Source: Musa acuminata AAA Group
Taxonomy: Eukaryota > Streptophyta > Magnoliopsida > Zingiberales > Musaceae
Direction: 5' to 3'
DNA length: 64,000 nt
NCBI RefSeq assembly: GCF_036884655.1
Contig: NC_088357.1
Coordinates: forward strand, 11,621,001 to 11,685,000
The notes below the pieces were generated by a model. It searched no databases. It was given only the letters and a program-made list of their open reading frames with translations, and was not told the DNA's origin. Shown here one piece after another: positions 38,124 through 50,155 of this stretch (position 1 is its first letter; each line of letters starts with the position of its first letter). Both the position numbers and the translations under genes were made by a program.

Positions 38124-40440
38124 AGCAAGGTATTAGCAGATTTCAAACCACGACATGGCTAAGATTAATGGGAGACAGATGGAAAGGATGAGGTTACAGA
38201 TAATTAAAATTGGCTTGTCATGATAAGAGTAATGTTGCTTGTCCTGTCTCACATTTTGCAGTCAATTATTTGGCCAATCTGAAATAGCTTGCAAGGAGAT
38301 AGATACCTTTAGGCACTTCCATGGTTTCAACTTCTTTTTTGAACGGAAAATGTGCCTTGCATCTGCAAACTAGTTGCTCTTGTTCTTGACATATTCGGTA
38401 GAATTTGCTGGTTCAGCATCCCAAAACATAGTTTACAACCATGACAACATCTCATGATAATCTCAAAGTACAAAATGAAGATGATTTCGGTTAGCCATTG
38501 CTACAAGCGATGTAACATCACAATCAAAACCAATCCAACTAGTGTGGTCAAATTTTGGTGACCATACTGAAATCTGAATAATAAACACCATGAAGTTCTA
38601 ATAACGTCGATCCAAGTTTTCGAAGAAGGTAATGTTCATTAAACATGGAGTTACGACTATGCAACATCAATATATAAAAGCAATGGTGCAGAAATTTTCA
38701 TTTACATCAAAACTATTGCCAACTGCCAGCCCTGAGACACCACAATGAATATCATTGTAGATAATGGGTTTATTGGAAAGAGAAAACAAATTTAAAGAAA
38801 GATGTGTATGATCTATCATAACAAGTTCTTGGACAATCATATCTAATATCAATATTTAGATGAAGTGCTCTTGGCCATTGATGAACTGATCTGAAGCATG
38901 AGCAGATAGACTGGACTGAATTCCTGGTCTCCTTGAGCTCTGACCTTTATCTCATAATCGTCAAGGGTAGCTTTAATTCCTTTCCAGATCTGATCCTCAC
39001 CTTGTGAATCAAGCCACAGAGAGTTCTTAAGAGGTGTCAGGTTATTCCTCTGCAATGGAGATTGTAACTCATCAGGGGCTCGATAGTACAGGTGGTGGAG
39101 TATCATGCTGGATGGCAGCGCCTTAAGAAGTGGCGACCCTCCAGGTTGAGATGTCTCCAGAAAGATGACAGGCCGGAGTGCACCAAGTGCTTGATATGGT
39201 GCACCAACGGGAAACAAGTTCTGTCGAACAGTAAGCTCCAGCTTTGCCATATCCCTTGCCACCCTCAGCTTACCTGACTCAGAGAGAGGCCTCACCAGAG
39301 CAGAATGTCCGATGAAGAATATCAAGACTCGAGAGGCCATTCTGCGAACTAGCATGGTGCATATTGTCTCAGAACAAGACGCAGATGAAGGCAAAATCTT
39401 GGACAGGAACTCATTCCGGAAATGGAGTGTGCATTTCTGCAACTCATCCATGTAACTAGAGGCATTATTATCCATTGCTGCATCCATTCACTCTGCTCCG
39501 TAATCTTATTCATGGATTTGCAGGATGCAGGATTCCAGACGATCAAGCATTGCTTGGAATAAGGAGGTTACTGAGTCACATGCAACTCCATAGACGACTC
39601 CAAGAGAAGGAGACAGGACATCTGAAGCTATACTTGGAAGCGAAGAGGTAGTGTCCAATATGCGAGTATGGATCTCCTGCAGATGCTGGCAAAGGGCAAA
39701 ATTCTTGATTTGGGCTGCAGTTGCATGACCTGTAAGTTGGCAGGCTTCAGGGCCTGTGGATACCTAACAGTCAGAAATATAGTGGCATTAGATAAAAAAT
39801 CTGACCAATTAACCAAAGTTAAAGAAGGCACATTATGTGATAGCCAATGATGGTCCTAGTTTTTCATGGTTGATCAATACCCCTGGAACTTGGTTCAGAA
39901 AATAAATTCAGAAGTATGGTTCAGAAAGACGAAAAACAAATTCTTTCCCAATCAGAAATCTACTTACTTATTATATATGAACAATAATTACTTCAATCAG
40001 ATCCAATCAGAATTTGAACTTTTTGTGCTCTAAATGGACTATATTTGCCTCTTTAAAAAAATAGATTATTTAGAATAAAAAAACCAGGCCTAGATTTTCA
40101 TCATACTATGAACTCTAACTTAAAATAATCAGACCATATTGCATCAGTTCAATTTCTTTATATCACAATATTTTGAAATGTGCCATTGGTAATCATGCAG
40201 TTTTCACAAATTGATTATGAAAAGCAGCATCGAAGTCTTACCCAAAGTTAACGGTATTGAAACATTTAAATTTACTTTTATTTGGTAACAGCGGGACATA
40301 CAATGATCTAATTTCATATTTATGACAAGAAATATTGAACCATCTAAAGATTTAAGGACTAAACAATATTGACTTTGATAGGACTTGTTAAGTCCTGAAG
40401 GGAAATAATACTTATTTGCTGTTGGTTTCTATATTAAGAA

Positions 40441-41180
40441 AGAAATACCCCTTTCCTCTTCTTTAGAGTCGGGAAAGCAGATACTTGAGAGTGGAGTGTC
40501 TTGCCCTCAGACACCTTTACTCTAGCTAAAGAAAGGGAAGAGAGGAGACTGCTGACAGCAGGAATGGAACGTAGAGACAAGCCCCTTTCTTACTCTTTCC
40601 ACGCGGGGAAGCATCCGTCGGTCCCTCGAACATTCTTTTCCCTCTTACTAGCAGGGAAGGGAATAGGAATGGAATACTTACTGACAGCAGGAATGAACCT
40701 CTTTTCTTATTCTTTGGACTCGGGCAAGTCTCAATTTCGAGTTATGAACCTTGCCCTCACATATTGACTCAGGCAGCCTAAGGGCTTCCCTCAGACACCT
40801 AACCGACTCGGTAGAAGATTTCCCATCTGTAGGGGCTCCTCCACCTCAGACACCAACACCAACTCAGGAAAGTCTCTCCTGGCCTCAAATGCTATAGTAG
40901 TTGAATTGAACCTCTTCGGAGGACAAGTGAGCCTATCTTACAGAAGGAACATTGGAACAATTTCACGGAGTTAGCACTGAAACTCTCCCGAGTCAACTGA
41001 GACAATAAGCTGATTCGTAGTATAAAGACAATAGGCTCAGTATTTCCCCTACCTGTCGTGTTGGTTACCACTCTGGATAGGCAACTAACTTGTCTTTCCT
41101 TCCCAATCTATAGAATCAATGAATCTACCAATCGGCTCTGCCTGTATGTCCGTCAATAGGCCTGTGAATTGAAACCTCTA
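40441..41180. other. Organelle-like insert (probable nuclear mitochondrial DNA) in a COG5 intron
   Basis: About 0.7 kb inside COG5 intron 2 has a composition (nearer half GC, purine-rich blocks, CCTCAGACACC and GACAGCAGGAATG motifs repeated) unlike the AT-rich intron around it. The texture resembles intergenic plant mitochondrial DNA. No mitochondrial gene is recognised in it, so the call rests on composition and style only. Confidence 0.4.
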
Positions 41181-44100
41181 ACAACAAAGATTCAGCAATC
41201 ATCTCACCTTATAAACATACAAAACAGTCTGAGCGAATGTTAAGAAATGAGGTCAAAGATTAGAGATGACATAAGTTTTCACTACAATTTCTACAATTTG
41301 ATATGTTCACACATATAAATTAAAAGATTAAGTCTGGAATATGGGTATGGCTTGCATCTACTATAATTTGATATGTTCCAAAGAATCCAAACCATTTAGT
41401 AATGAAAAAGAGATTAAATCAGATGCTACACATGTTTAACAGACTTCAAGTTGAATTCAGAGAATACGGATCTCAGAGATAGAAACAGATTTTTAATTTC
41501 TAATTTCCTCATCTAAGCACTTCATAAGGAAACATGGAATGTTGATCTATAGCTGCTAAGCTTAAGACAATGCACCATATCATACTACTCTAGCTTGTTC
41601 TCAAGATTTTTATATTAAAATAGATAACTAGATTCGATTTGAAAGAAGTTGACTTTCTGAAATTATAATGGACTAGAACTTGTGATCCTTAAATCAGCTT
41701 TAACTTGTTAAAAAAACTCGGTAGTTTCCACCTTACAAAAACAATCAGTATCAAAACTTCCAGAGAGGAAACAAAATCATAAAACTTAACAATCAAGAAA
41801 TACTCTGGATAATGAAAACTCTGACTAGTTAGTATCCTAGAAGATATCTCAAACCTAAATTCAGTTGTATATAACAATACACAACAGATAATAGGTAACA
41901 GAAGTATAACAAGTAACCAAAACTGACATTTGTAAAATTAAGCTTAAGATTCACTTCATAACTAAAAAGTAGGTACACAAGTTAAATATCTTTTGAAGGG
42001 ACTTAACTGTTGGAAATTATTTCCCTGGTATCCAGCTCTCTCAGCTAACAAGAGCAGAACTTTGCCAATTTCATGTAACACTAGAAGTCTAAGGTGTCCA
42101 TGCATTCTCACAACTTCAATCTATTCTTGAATATGCAATATAATTCTAGAGATCTGATCCTTGGATGGAATACTTCCATGGCTAGATACTGAGAATATGC
42201 TCTTTACATTGTCTGAGAGACGACTTAGGTACAGAGCTAGAAATGCGGCCTGGAATATGTTAATGGCAGAAACCAATTGTTCCTTTGCTTCAGGGTTGAG
42301 AGCTGGTAGAACTCCCTTAACATCAGTGTCACGTGAAATTCATTCAAGAAGATTCTCAATCATAGAGAATAGCTTCGGGTACCCATGAGTAAATGCTACT
42401 TTGACAAAACTAGATGCTGTGAAAGCAGACTTCATTTGGCTTGCAAAAGCTTTCACAAGTGCTTCCCAAATCTGATCTATTAATAGAGGATCACCCTCCT
42501 GCACAATATCCAGGAAGGAGAAATAAGAAAGAAACTCTGGAACCATAGATCATTCAAAAAGATAAGTGAAAGTGTGAAACTAAAATCTGTTTTAGAATAA
42601 AAGGTCCAACAGATAACCTTGGACTCAAGAAGAATAAAAATGAAGTGTAGTTTCTAGATACTACAACATGAACATGCCCTTTTAAAATACCATGAGATGC
42701 TAAAAGTTTTTTTGCCATATTTGAAGGCCAACAACGATATTTGTACAGTGTGAATCCTACTACAAAGACAATTGACAAGTCTATTATCTGTTTAAGAAAA
42801 AAAAAAAAGCTTCCATGGTAGTGGTAGAGCTACATAAACCTCGGCTAAGATGGAACAAAAGTGAAAGTTTGATGAACCTATCATTAGGAGACTGTGCCAA
42901 ACTATTGAAGTAATGGGACAAGGATAATTTATTGCTTTGATAGTTGACCACTTGTTTTATATCCCAGGTTTCTGGATAACAACCTAACTAAAGAGTGAAA
43001 CACCCTGATGGCAAGTCAGGGGGATCCTTTTATCTACCACCCATCTTTTTGACCATTAATAAAACTCAATTTGATGCCAACAGTGATGTTAGGGCAGAGG
43101 AAGGGAAAAAAAAACACATTGAATTTTGAATAATCTGATGAAGAAAATGCCTAAGTTAAGTTGATGCCAATTTCGCATTTGATTGAGGTGCTATGGTAAA
43201 ACGTCCAAAGTCAGCATAAAATGAGAAAATTGGAATTTGTATTTTAACTACAAAACAGGCAAACATAACCAGGTGATTTACACTATGCCAATCATGGAAG
43301 TATCCTCAAGATCAGAAGTTATTTTATAGCACAGGATTAAACCCACCATTTTTATGACAGCTCCAAGGTTTCAGAAATGAAGATCATTATATTTAAGCAG
43401 CTTGATCTAAACAAAACAATCATATAAAGATACTAATTTCTTATTAAAAGCTTGGGAGAAAGAGCCTAATCCGAGAGAAAATTGGACTCACTTGCCAAAC
43501 TTCATGGAGGAACAGGACCTGCGTGAAGGGCACCCTCTTCTTTGATAGCACGGTCTGCAAATGCCATACAGCCGTTACAACCTTGTGGAGCTCGTCCATA
43601 CACCTCCCCGTCCTCTCCCAAAGAGCTTCCGCGGCCCTCTTCCCTCCCCCAACCTGCGGTGTCCCGCTCCTCTGCACACCGCCGGGCCCGAAACCCCCAG
43701 ACGACGTCGAGATCGCTTTCATGTCGAGCGCCGTCCCCACGTTATTGACGGCCGCCCCCTTGTACTTGCTGACGAGGGTGTCGACAGCGGATCTGAGCTC
43801 GCCGAGGTTGTAGAACACCTGGAGGCCACACTAGATGTCGTTCTGGTTGGACTCGTCTATGCCCAGCTCGACGGCCTTCATGGCCTCGCCGCGCAGCCGG
43901 CTTCCGGTCTCCGAGAGCCAGCGTATCTCATCCTCGACGACGGAGATACCGGCAAGGTTGCCCTCCTGGTAGAGGAGCTCCATCTCAAGGTGCATCTCGG
44001 CGGACTTGGCGCGGTCGAGGCGGTCGGGGGAACCCCCGGCGACGAGGTCACGGAGCCTGCGGCAGAGGCCGAGATGTCGGGCGGCGGAGGCGAGGAGGTT

Positions 44101-44372
44101 AGAAAGCTGGAGGGTGTGGGCCCGGACGGCGAGGTGGGGCTCGGCAAAATCGTGGCAGGCGCGGCGGAGCGAGTCCACGCCGGAGCGGACTTCGGCAAGG
44201 GAGGACTCAGCGGATCGGAGGGAAGCAAGCTGGGAGAGGAGGGAGCGGTGACGACCGAGCAACTCAGCGCGGAGGTGGGCCTGGAGTGGTCGGAAGGGGT
44301 CCAGGGACTCCGCGAGGGCGGCGGCGGAGCCCGAGCTGAGTGCGGAGAAGCGCGCGGAGTCGAAGTCGGGGG

Positions 44373-44377
44373 AGAGG
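44373..44377. repeat. Target site duplication, left copy (AGAGG)
   Basis: AGAGG here and at 49521-49525 exactly flank the copia element. In COG5 coding sense it is CCTCT, spanning the Leu-Ser codons of FSAFL/SPDF. A perfect 5-bp duplication shows the element is complete at both ends and that it jumped into an existing COG5 exon. Confidence 0.95.
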
Positions 44378-44916
44378 TGAATAACCTTTTGTATAAATAC
44401 TAGCAGGTCAAAAATCGATCGAATTAAATTAAATAAAATTATAATAAAATAGAACACGTGAAAAATCTTTTTAACGTACAAATTACGGGATAAACTAGAG
44501 ATAATCTATTATAAAAATAATAAATATATAAATCTTAATTTTTTGTCCAAAACTTTAGCAACAATCATAAGAGAATAACTGAAATATAAGGGTTACGTCA
44601 TTATGCATAATATCTAAATTCTCTCCTAATCATAGTAAGAATCTACTGTAGATCTGATGATGAAAACACTGCTAGATGATTGAGAACAGTCTCTCTGTAT
44701 TGTCATTATCTTCTTCCCTTTCTTTCTCTTATCTTTCTGCCTTGTTCTTCTTCTTTTCTTTGTAATCACATGGCTATAGTATTCTCCTCGTTACTGTAGA
44801 TTTTCTGCCTCTTTCTACCACAAAAACGTAGCCATCCACACCCCCTAATATGATTTAGGGTTAGGTTTTAGAGGAGGTGGGTTGTGGGTTGTTAAAGCCC
44901 AACTGTCAGCCCAACA
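44378..44916 (-). repeat. 3' LTR of the copia element
   Basis: Matches the right LTR throughout (for example TTAGGGTTAGGTTTTAGAGG against TTAGGGCTAGGTTTTAGAGG), with many substitutions and indels. Its last bases (element strand) are TTATTCA, whereas the other copy has TTATTCTGCTTTATATCCCA, so this copy seems to have lost 13 bases just before the terminal CA. Confidence 0.9.
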
Positions 44917-44929
44917 ACCTCCCCCCTTT
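44917..44929 (-). other. Polypurine tract
   Basis: On the element strand the bases are AAAGGGGGGAGGT, directly before the TGTTGGGC start of the 3' LTR. This is the usual primer for plus-strand DNA synthesis in LTR elements. Confidence 0.85.
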
Positions 44930-46523
44930 AGGCTGTCTTATGACTCCTCAATGTGAAGCCATGCCGATTAGCTATCGGCATATCTCCTATCTTTCTTTTA
45001 GTAAAGTCTTTGTCAACATGTCTACTCCGTTATCATCTGTGTGAATTTTTCTGAAACTGCAACTGCTTCTCTTCAAATATATTTCGAATCTAGTGATATC
45101 TGACATTTATATGTTTGGACTTTGAATGAAACATTGAGTTTTTGCACAAATAGATGACACTTTGGTTGTCACAATGCATCACATAATTTTTCTGTTTCAG
45201 CCCCAATTCTTGTAAGAATTTTTTCATCCATAATATTTCTTTGCATACCTTTATAGCAACAATATATTCTGCTTTTGTGGTGGAGAGAGTAATACACCTT
45301 TACAATTTGGATTGCCATGACACAACTCCCCTTGCAAAAGTAAGTACATAACTTGATGTGGACTCCCTCATATCTATATCTCTTACCATATTTGCATCTG
45401 TGTAACCTGTCAACACAAGTGGTTTACCTCCAAGGTTTAAACAAACTTTAGAGCTCCCTCTGAGATATCTAAAAATCCACTTCACTGTTGCCTAGTGCTC
45501 TTTGTTTGGATTTGCAAGAAATCTGCTAGTAACACCAACTACATATGCAATGTCCGGCCTCGTACGTACCATCATGTACATTAACTTCTAACCGCTAAAG
45601 CATAATGAACCTTTTGCAATTTCTCCATCTCCTCATCACTTGACGGACTCTATTCCGAGCATAACTTGAAGTGTTCTACAAGAAGAGAACCAACCGGCTT
45701 TGCATTGCTCATACTGAACCTTTCCAATACCTTCTCGATGTATTTCTCCTGTGACAACCAAATCTTCTTAATTTTTCTATCATGAGAAATCTACATGCCT
45801 AGTATTTGCTTTGCTGGCCCCATGTCCTTCATTGCAAAAGACTCACTTATTTCCTTCTTCAACCTGTCAATTGTAGACATATCTTTCCCAAGAATAAGTA
45901 TGTCATCAACATAAAGTAGGAGAATAATAAAATTCTCACCGAATCATTTGATGTATACACAATGATCTGAAGCCGTTCTTTTGTATCCATTTTTTATCAT
46001 AAATGAATCAAACTTTTTGTACCATTGTCTTGGAGCTTGCTTTAGCCTATACAACCTCTTCTTCAACTTGCAGACAAAATTCTATTTACCTTTAATTTTA
46101 AAGCCTTATGGTTGCTCCATATAAATTTTCTCTTCCAAATCACCATGAAGGAAAGCTGTCTTCACATCTAACTGCTCAACACGAATAGAAGACATTTTAA
46201 TAATAGGAGAAAAAATCTCTTCAATACCTTTCTTTTGACCAAATCCTTTCACAACCAATCTGGCTTTGTACTTTGGTTGAGAATAATATTATTGAGTCTT
46301 CAACCTGAAAACCCACTTGTTTTTCAAGGCCTTAATTCCATTTGATAATAACACCAAATCATAAGTGTGGTTCTTCTGAAGAGCATTCATCTTTTCCTGT
46401 ATGACAACTAACTACTTCTTTTTCTGCTCACTTTCAACTGCTTCTTGGTAACTCTCTGGTTCACCTGCATCAGTAGGCATCACATACTCATATGTAGAGT
46501 ATCTTTTGGAAGGTTGACATTGT
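44930..46523 (-). pseudogene. copia reverse transcriptase-RNase H region (degenerate)
   Basis: Broken frames read, in order, RT segments and the polymerase motif YVDD with ILILGKD (about 45,880-45,920), then KWIFRYLRGSSKVCLNLGG, GYTDAN and a RNase H part with SWQSKL, AEYIVA and HCDNQS (about 45,060-45,485). Several stops and frame changes interrupt them, so no functional enzyme is possible. Confidence 0.85.
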
Positions 46524-47597
46524 CTAGAAGATCTTCTTAACTGAGGTTCTGTAGGAAGTTTGCTTTCTAATTTTTTCTTGCTCAACATATCCTGCAGGTA
46601 GATCAACATCAGGCTCTACACCATCTTCCTGCACATCTCCCCCATCACCCTGATATATTGGAGGAGTAACTGGGTCACAATTTGCTAATCCTTCTACAGA
46701 AGTCTTGGCTGGTGCCTTATTCTTCAAATCCTCAAAGGTTTGATCTTCAAAGAAGACTACATCTCTGCTTCTAAATACCTTCTGCTTTTCTGGATCCCAA
46801 AGCATGTAACCAAAATAATCATGTGAGTAGCTAAGAAAAATATATTCTTTTGTCTTACTATCCAGCTTGGGCCTTTCATTGTTTGGAACATGTGCAAATG
46901 CACGACAACCAAACACTCTCAAATGCTTGTAGGAAACATCTTTCCCTGACCATACATGCTCTGCAACATCACCATCTAGGGCTGTACATAGTGACAGGTT
47001 GATCACATCAACTGTAGTCCTTAAAGCCTCATCCAAAAACTTCTTGGGTAGCTTAGCTTGTAAAAGCATATATCTGATCTTTTCCATGATGGTGCAGTTC
47101 ATCCTCTCTGTAATTGCATTATGCTGAGGTGTACCAGGAATTGTCATCTCATATTGGATCCCATGCGACATGCAATAATTATTAAACAATCCTATATACT
47201 CACCACCATTATCTGATCTTATGCATTTCAATTGTCTTTCTTTCTCGCTTTCAACTCTAGCATGAAAGTCTTTGAAGGCATTAATAATATAATCTTTTGT
47301 CTTCAAAGCATAGACCCAAACTTTTCTGGAAAAATCATCTATAAAAGTGATAAAATAAAGTGCGTCACTTATACCAGGAACATCAATAGATCCACTAGGA
47401 GTTTTTGACCTCAAATGACCACATACATCTGTATAAACATGATCTAAGACATGCATTTTTCTAGATATAGTAGGACTAGCAAATAAAACTCTATGTTCTT
47501 TACCAGCCAAACAATCAATACAAGAGTTCAGATGTATACCTCTAAGGTCTGACAATACCTCTCTCTTGGAAAGAGCTTGTAGCCCTTTCTTACTCAT
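46524..47597 (-). pseudogene. copia GAG-pre-integrase and integrase region
   Basis: A 357-codon open stretch. It begins in the pre-integrase zinc region (HLNSCIDCLAGKEH). The integrase core follows: YTDVCG (first catalytic Asp), FIDDFSRKVWVYALKTK, IRSDNGGEYIGLF (second Asp) and TPQHNAITERMN (catalytic Glu, where most relatives have GVAER). The tail has HLRVFGCRAFAHVPNNERPK and SRDVVFFE. This is the longest frame left in the element. Confidence 0.9.
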
Positions 47598-47743
47598 GTG
47601 TCATAGTCGCTTATGCCAAACTCCATGCTGAAGTATTTTTCTGTAGTATTTAACTGCTAACCATAAGCTTTAGCCTGCAACCTGTACAAAGTATGATATT
47701 TCTTTCCACTAGCCACAATAAGAGAACCCTTACTGAGTTTCCA

Positions 47744-48037
47744 TTACCCTTTGTGAGATCTGCTATCATAGTTTTCACTTCCAATTGAAATTAAATTTAG
47801 CCTCAAGTCAACTACATGTATCACATCCTTAAGCACCAACTTGCAGCCAAGGTTGATTTTTAAATGGATATCACCCATGCCAATGATGTCTGCCATGCCA
47901 TAGTTGCCAATCTTGACAACACCAAAATTTTCAGACCTGTATGTAGAAAAAAACTCCCTCCATGGTGTAGCATGATAAGAAGCACCCGTGTCAATCATCC
48001 ACTCAAGATCCTTACACACACAAGAAAAAAATATCAT
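47744..48037 (-). pseudogene. copia aspartic protease region
   Basis: Reads EWMIDTGASYHATPWREFF, with the DTGAS active site and the histidine following it that are typical of copia proteases, then GMGDIHLKIN and LKDVIHVVDLRLNLISIG. It lies between the gag zinc knuckle and the integrase region, and a frame break separates it from each neighbour. Confidence 0.85.
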
Positions 48038-48878
48038 CAGAAGGAGACAAAATCAAATAATCACCACCTTGCACTATAGTTGTAGTATTATCTTTTGACT
48101 TTGTAGACTCCACTTCTTTTCCCTTTTTCTTGTTCTTATTAGGTTGCTTACATTGATTCTTATAATGTCCTTTCTCACCATAGTTATAGCAAATAATATC
48201 TTTTCTTAATCTTGACTTGCTTCTACCCATGCGTGAACTGCTTCTAGACTTTGACCTTCCTCTGTTCTCTGAGATAAGTGTCTGTGAATCATTTTGAGAT
48301 GTTGCTGAATTCTTTTTTCTCAACTCTTCATTCAACAAACTGCTTGTTACTTGACTTATAGTGACAACACCATCTGACGCAGAATTACTGAGGGAAACCA
48401 CCAATGTCTCCTTGCTTTCTAGCAGTGAACTGAGAAGTAACAATGCCTGCAACTGATCATCAAAAAATATTTTCATAGAGGATAACTGATTAGTGATACT
48501 CTACATTTCATTCAAATGCTCAGCAATAGAAGCACTCTCTCTATATTTTAGGTTCACAAGTTTTCTGATCAAAAAATCTTTATTACAAACTGTTTTTCTT
48601 TTATAGAGACTTTTTAACTTTTTTCAAAGAGAATATGTAGAAATTTCAATAGAAACATGGTGAAAGACACCATCATCAAGCCATTGTCAAATAAACTCAA
48701 CTGTTTTTCGATCTAACCTCTTCCACTCATCATCTGTCATAGTTGTGGGTTTTGCACTATCCTCCTGCAAAGGTCCACACAAATCTTTGTAATACAAGAG
48801 ATTTTCCATTTTTGGTTTCTATATCATCCAATTGTTTCCATTCAAACTAATCATACGAGAAACACTACTAGCCTCCAT
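48012..48878 (-). pseudogene. copia gag region with CCHC zinc knuckle
   Basis: The likely gag ATG is at 48876-48878 (MEASSVSRMISLNGNNW). Broken frames continue to the zinc knuckle CYNYGEKGHYKNQCK at about 48,146-48,190. At least three stops lie between the start and the knuckle. A Ser/Arg/Lys-rich stretch precedes the knuckle, as in relatives. Confidence 0.85.
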
Positions 48879-48910
48879 GTTCAAATACAAAATTAAATCA
48901 CTAAAACCCT

Positions 48911-48922
48911 GCTATGATATTA
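48911..48922 (-). other. Primer binding site (degenerate, tRNA-Met type)
   Basis: On the element strand it reads TAATATCATAGC, five bases after the end of the 5' LTR. The canonical copia site is TGGTATCAGAGC; three of twelve bases differ, as expected for an old copy. Confidence 0.65.
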
Positions 48923-48927
48923 GTTAA

Positions 48928-49520
48928 TGGGATATAAAGCAGAATAACCTTTTGTATATGAACAAATACTACTAGGCCAAAGCACACAACAGAATTAAAT
49001 GGAATCACAATAAAATAGAATACTAAGATTTACGTAAAAAATCCCTCTAATGTGAAGGGTAAAAACCATAGGGCAAACTAAAGATAATCCACTATAAGAC
49101 TAATGAATATACAAATCTCAATCTCTTGCTCAAAACTCTAGCAACAATCACAAGAGAATAACTGAGATACAAGGATCACATCACTGTATACAATATCTAA
49201 ATTTTTCCCAAGTAATCACAGTAAGAATCTACTATAGATCTGATTTAAGCTGAGATGAAAACATTGCTAGATGATTGATAACAGTCTCTCTACGTTGTCC
49301 TTGTCTTCTTCCTTTTTTTTTTTCTTATTTTTCTACCTTGTTCTCCTCTTTTTTTTTGGAATCACGTGGCTACAGTATTCTCTTGCATATTTTTTGCCTC
49401 TTTCTACCACAAAAACGTAGCCACCCACACCCCTTAATATGATTTAGGGCTAGGTTTTAGAGGAGGTGGGCTGTTAAAGCCCACTATGGGCTGAACCCAT
49501 TATAGGTTGCCAGCCCAACA
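48928..49520 (-). repeat. 5' LTR of the copia element
   Basis: On the element strand it begins TGTTGGGCTGGCAACC and ends TTATATCCCA, 593 bp. It matches the other LTR with clear divergence by eye. Flanked on the right by the second AGAGG target copy (49521-49525). Confidence 0.88.
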
Positions 49521-49690
49521 AGAGGAAGGCGGAGAATACGGGGTCGAAGGTGAAGGTATCGAGGGGGGAGGAGGAGGCGACAGAGGCCGAAGCAGATGAG
49601 GCGACGGTCGGGGGCGGTCAATCCTTGAAGGTGGCGATCTTTTGGAGTGGGGAGGAAGAGAGGACGTGAGGGGAATTATACGGGAACACA

Positions 49691-50155
49691 CTTGAATTAG
49701 CCACCTTTAATATTCTCCAACACATCCCAAAAAATAATTAATTATAAAAATAATATATAATTAATCTAGAATTATACACATGAATACATTTAATGAGATT
49801 TATATTTTATTATTTATTATTTAAACAAATACTATATTGTGGAGCATGATACAATTGTAATATGCTTAGAACATCTAAGATTACATTTAGTTAAAGGTCA
49901 AAGAGAGTTAAGTTGGTAATTGCAGATTTATTTGGCAAATCATAAATTTATGGTTATTGATTTGACTTGCTAAATACATAAGAATGATCAGATAAACTCA
50001 ACCATAGGACATTAAATTAGGGTCAAAAAAATCCAATTAATGAATTACGATGTTAATTTAAAGCTGAACTAAATGCATTCTGAAAGTAGAAATTTATTCA
50101 GAAAAAAAAGGAAAGAAAATAGTGTAAGAGTTGTTCTAGGGAAAATAGTAGAAAT
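49691..50155. other. Short spacer between the COG5 relic and the tandem array
   Basis: AT-rich. This is where the COG5 promoter and start codon would be expected, but no ATG in the COG5 frame is seen; the region has probably been replaced or has decayed. Confidence 0.4.

Larger units (their letters stand above)
44378..49520 (-). mobile_element. Ty1-copia LTR retrotransposon, full length but defective
   Basis: A 5,143-bp element on the minus strand with TG...CA LTRs (right/5' LTR 48928-49520, left/3' LTR 44378-44916) and a 5-bp target duplication. The internal order is gag with CCHC knuckle, protease, integrase, reverse transcriptase, RNase H, which defines the copia superfamily. A weak tRNA-Met primer site (48911-48922) and a polypurine tract (44917-44929) are in place. 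Stops and frame changes in gag, RT and RNase H, plus visible LTR divergence, show an old, inactive copy. It interrupts COG5 exon 1. Confidence 0.96.
38849..49690 (-). pseudogene. COG5: COG5 (conserved oligomeric Golgi complex subunit 5) pseudogene split by a copia element
   Basis: COG5 belongs to the lobe B part of the COG tether that retrieves Golgi enzymes. Three exons survive: exon 1 (about 49660-49521 plus 44377-43492), exon 2 (42498-42025) and exon 3 (39763-38849). Landmarks: FDPVFSAFL, then SPDFDSARFSALSSG across the insertion; ALDMKAIST; SAFTASSFVKVAFTHGYPKL; DVLSPSLGVVYGVACDSVTS; ICTMLVRRMASRVLIFFIGH; SLWLDSQGEDQIWKGIKATL. Defects: stops at 49618-49620, 43831-43833, 42340-42342, 42121-42123, 39506-39508 and 39488-39490; the exon 2 donor reads GG instead of GT (42024-42023); a three-residue loss after NLFPV; no start codon found upstream; and a 5.1-kb element in exon 1. 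Introns are kept, so this is a dead genomic copy, not a retrocopy. A working COG5 is expected elsewhere in the genome. Confidence 0.95.

Noticed and set aside
43561..44403. A 280-residue plus-strand frame opposite COG5 exon 1
   Set aside because: Antisense of the GC-rich COG5 exon, whose minus-strand translation matches the family throughout; the plus frame matches nothing.
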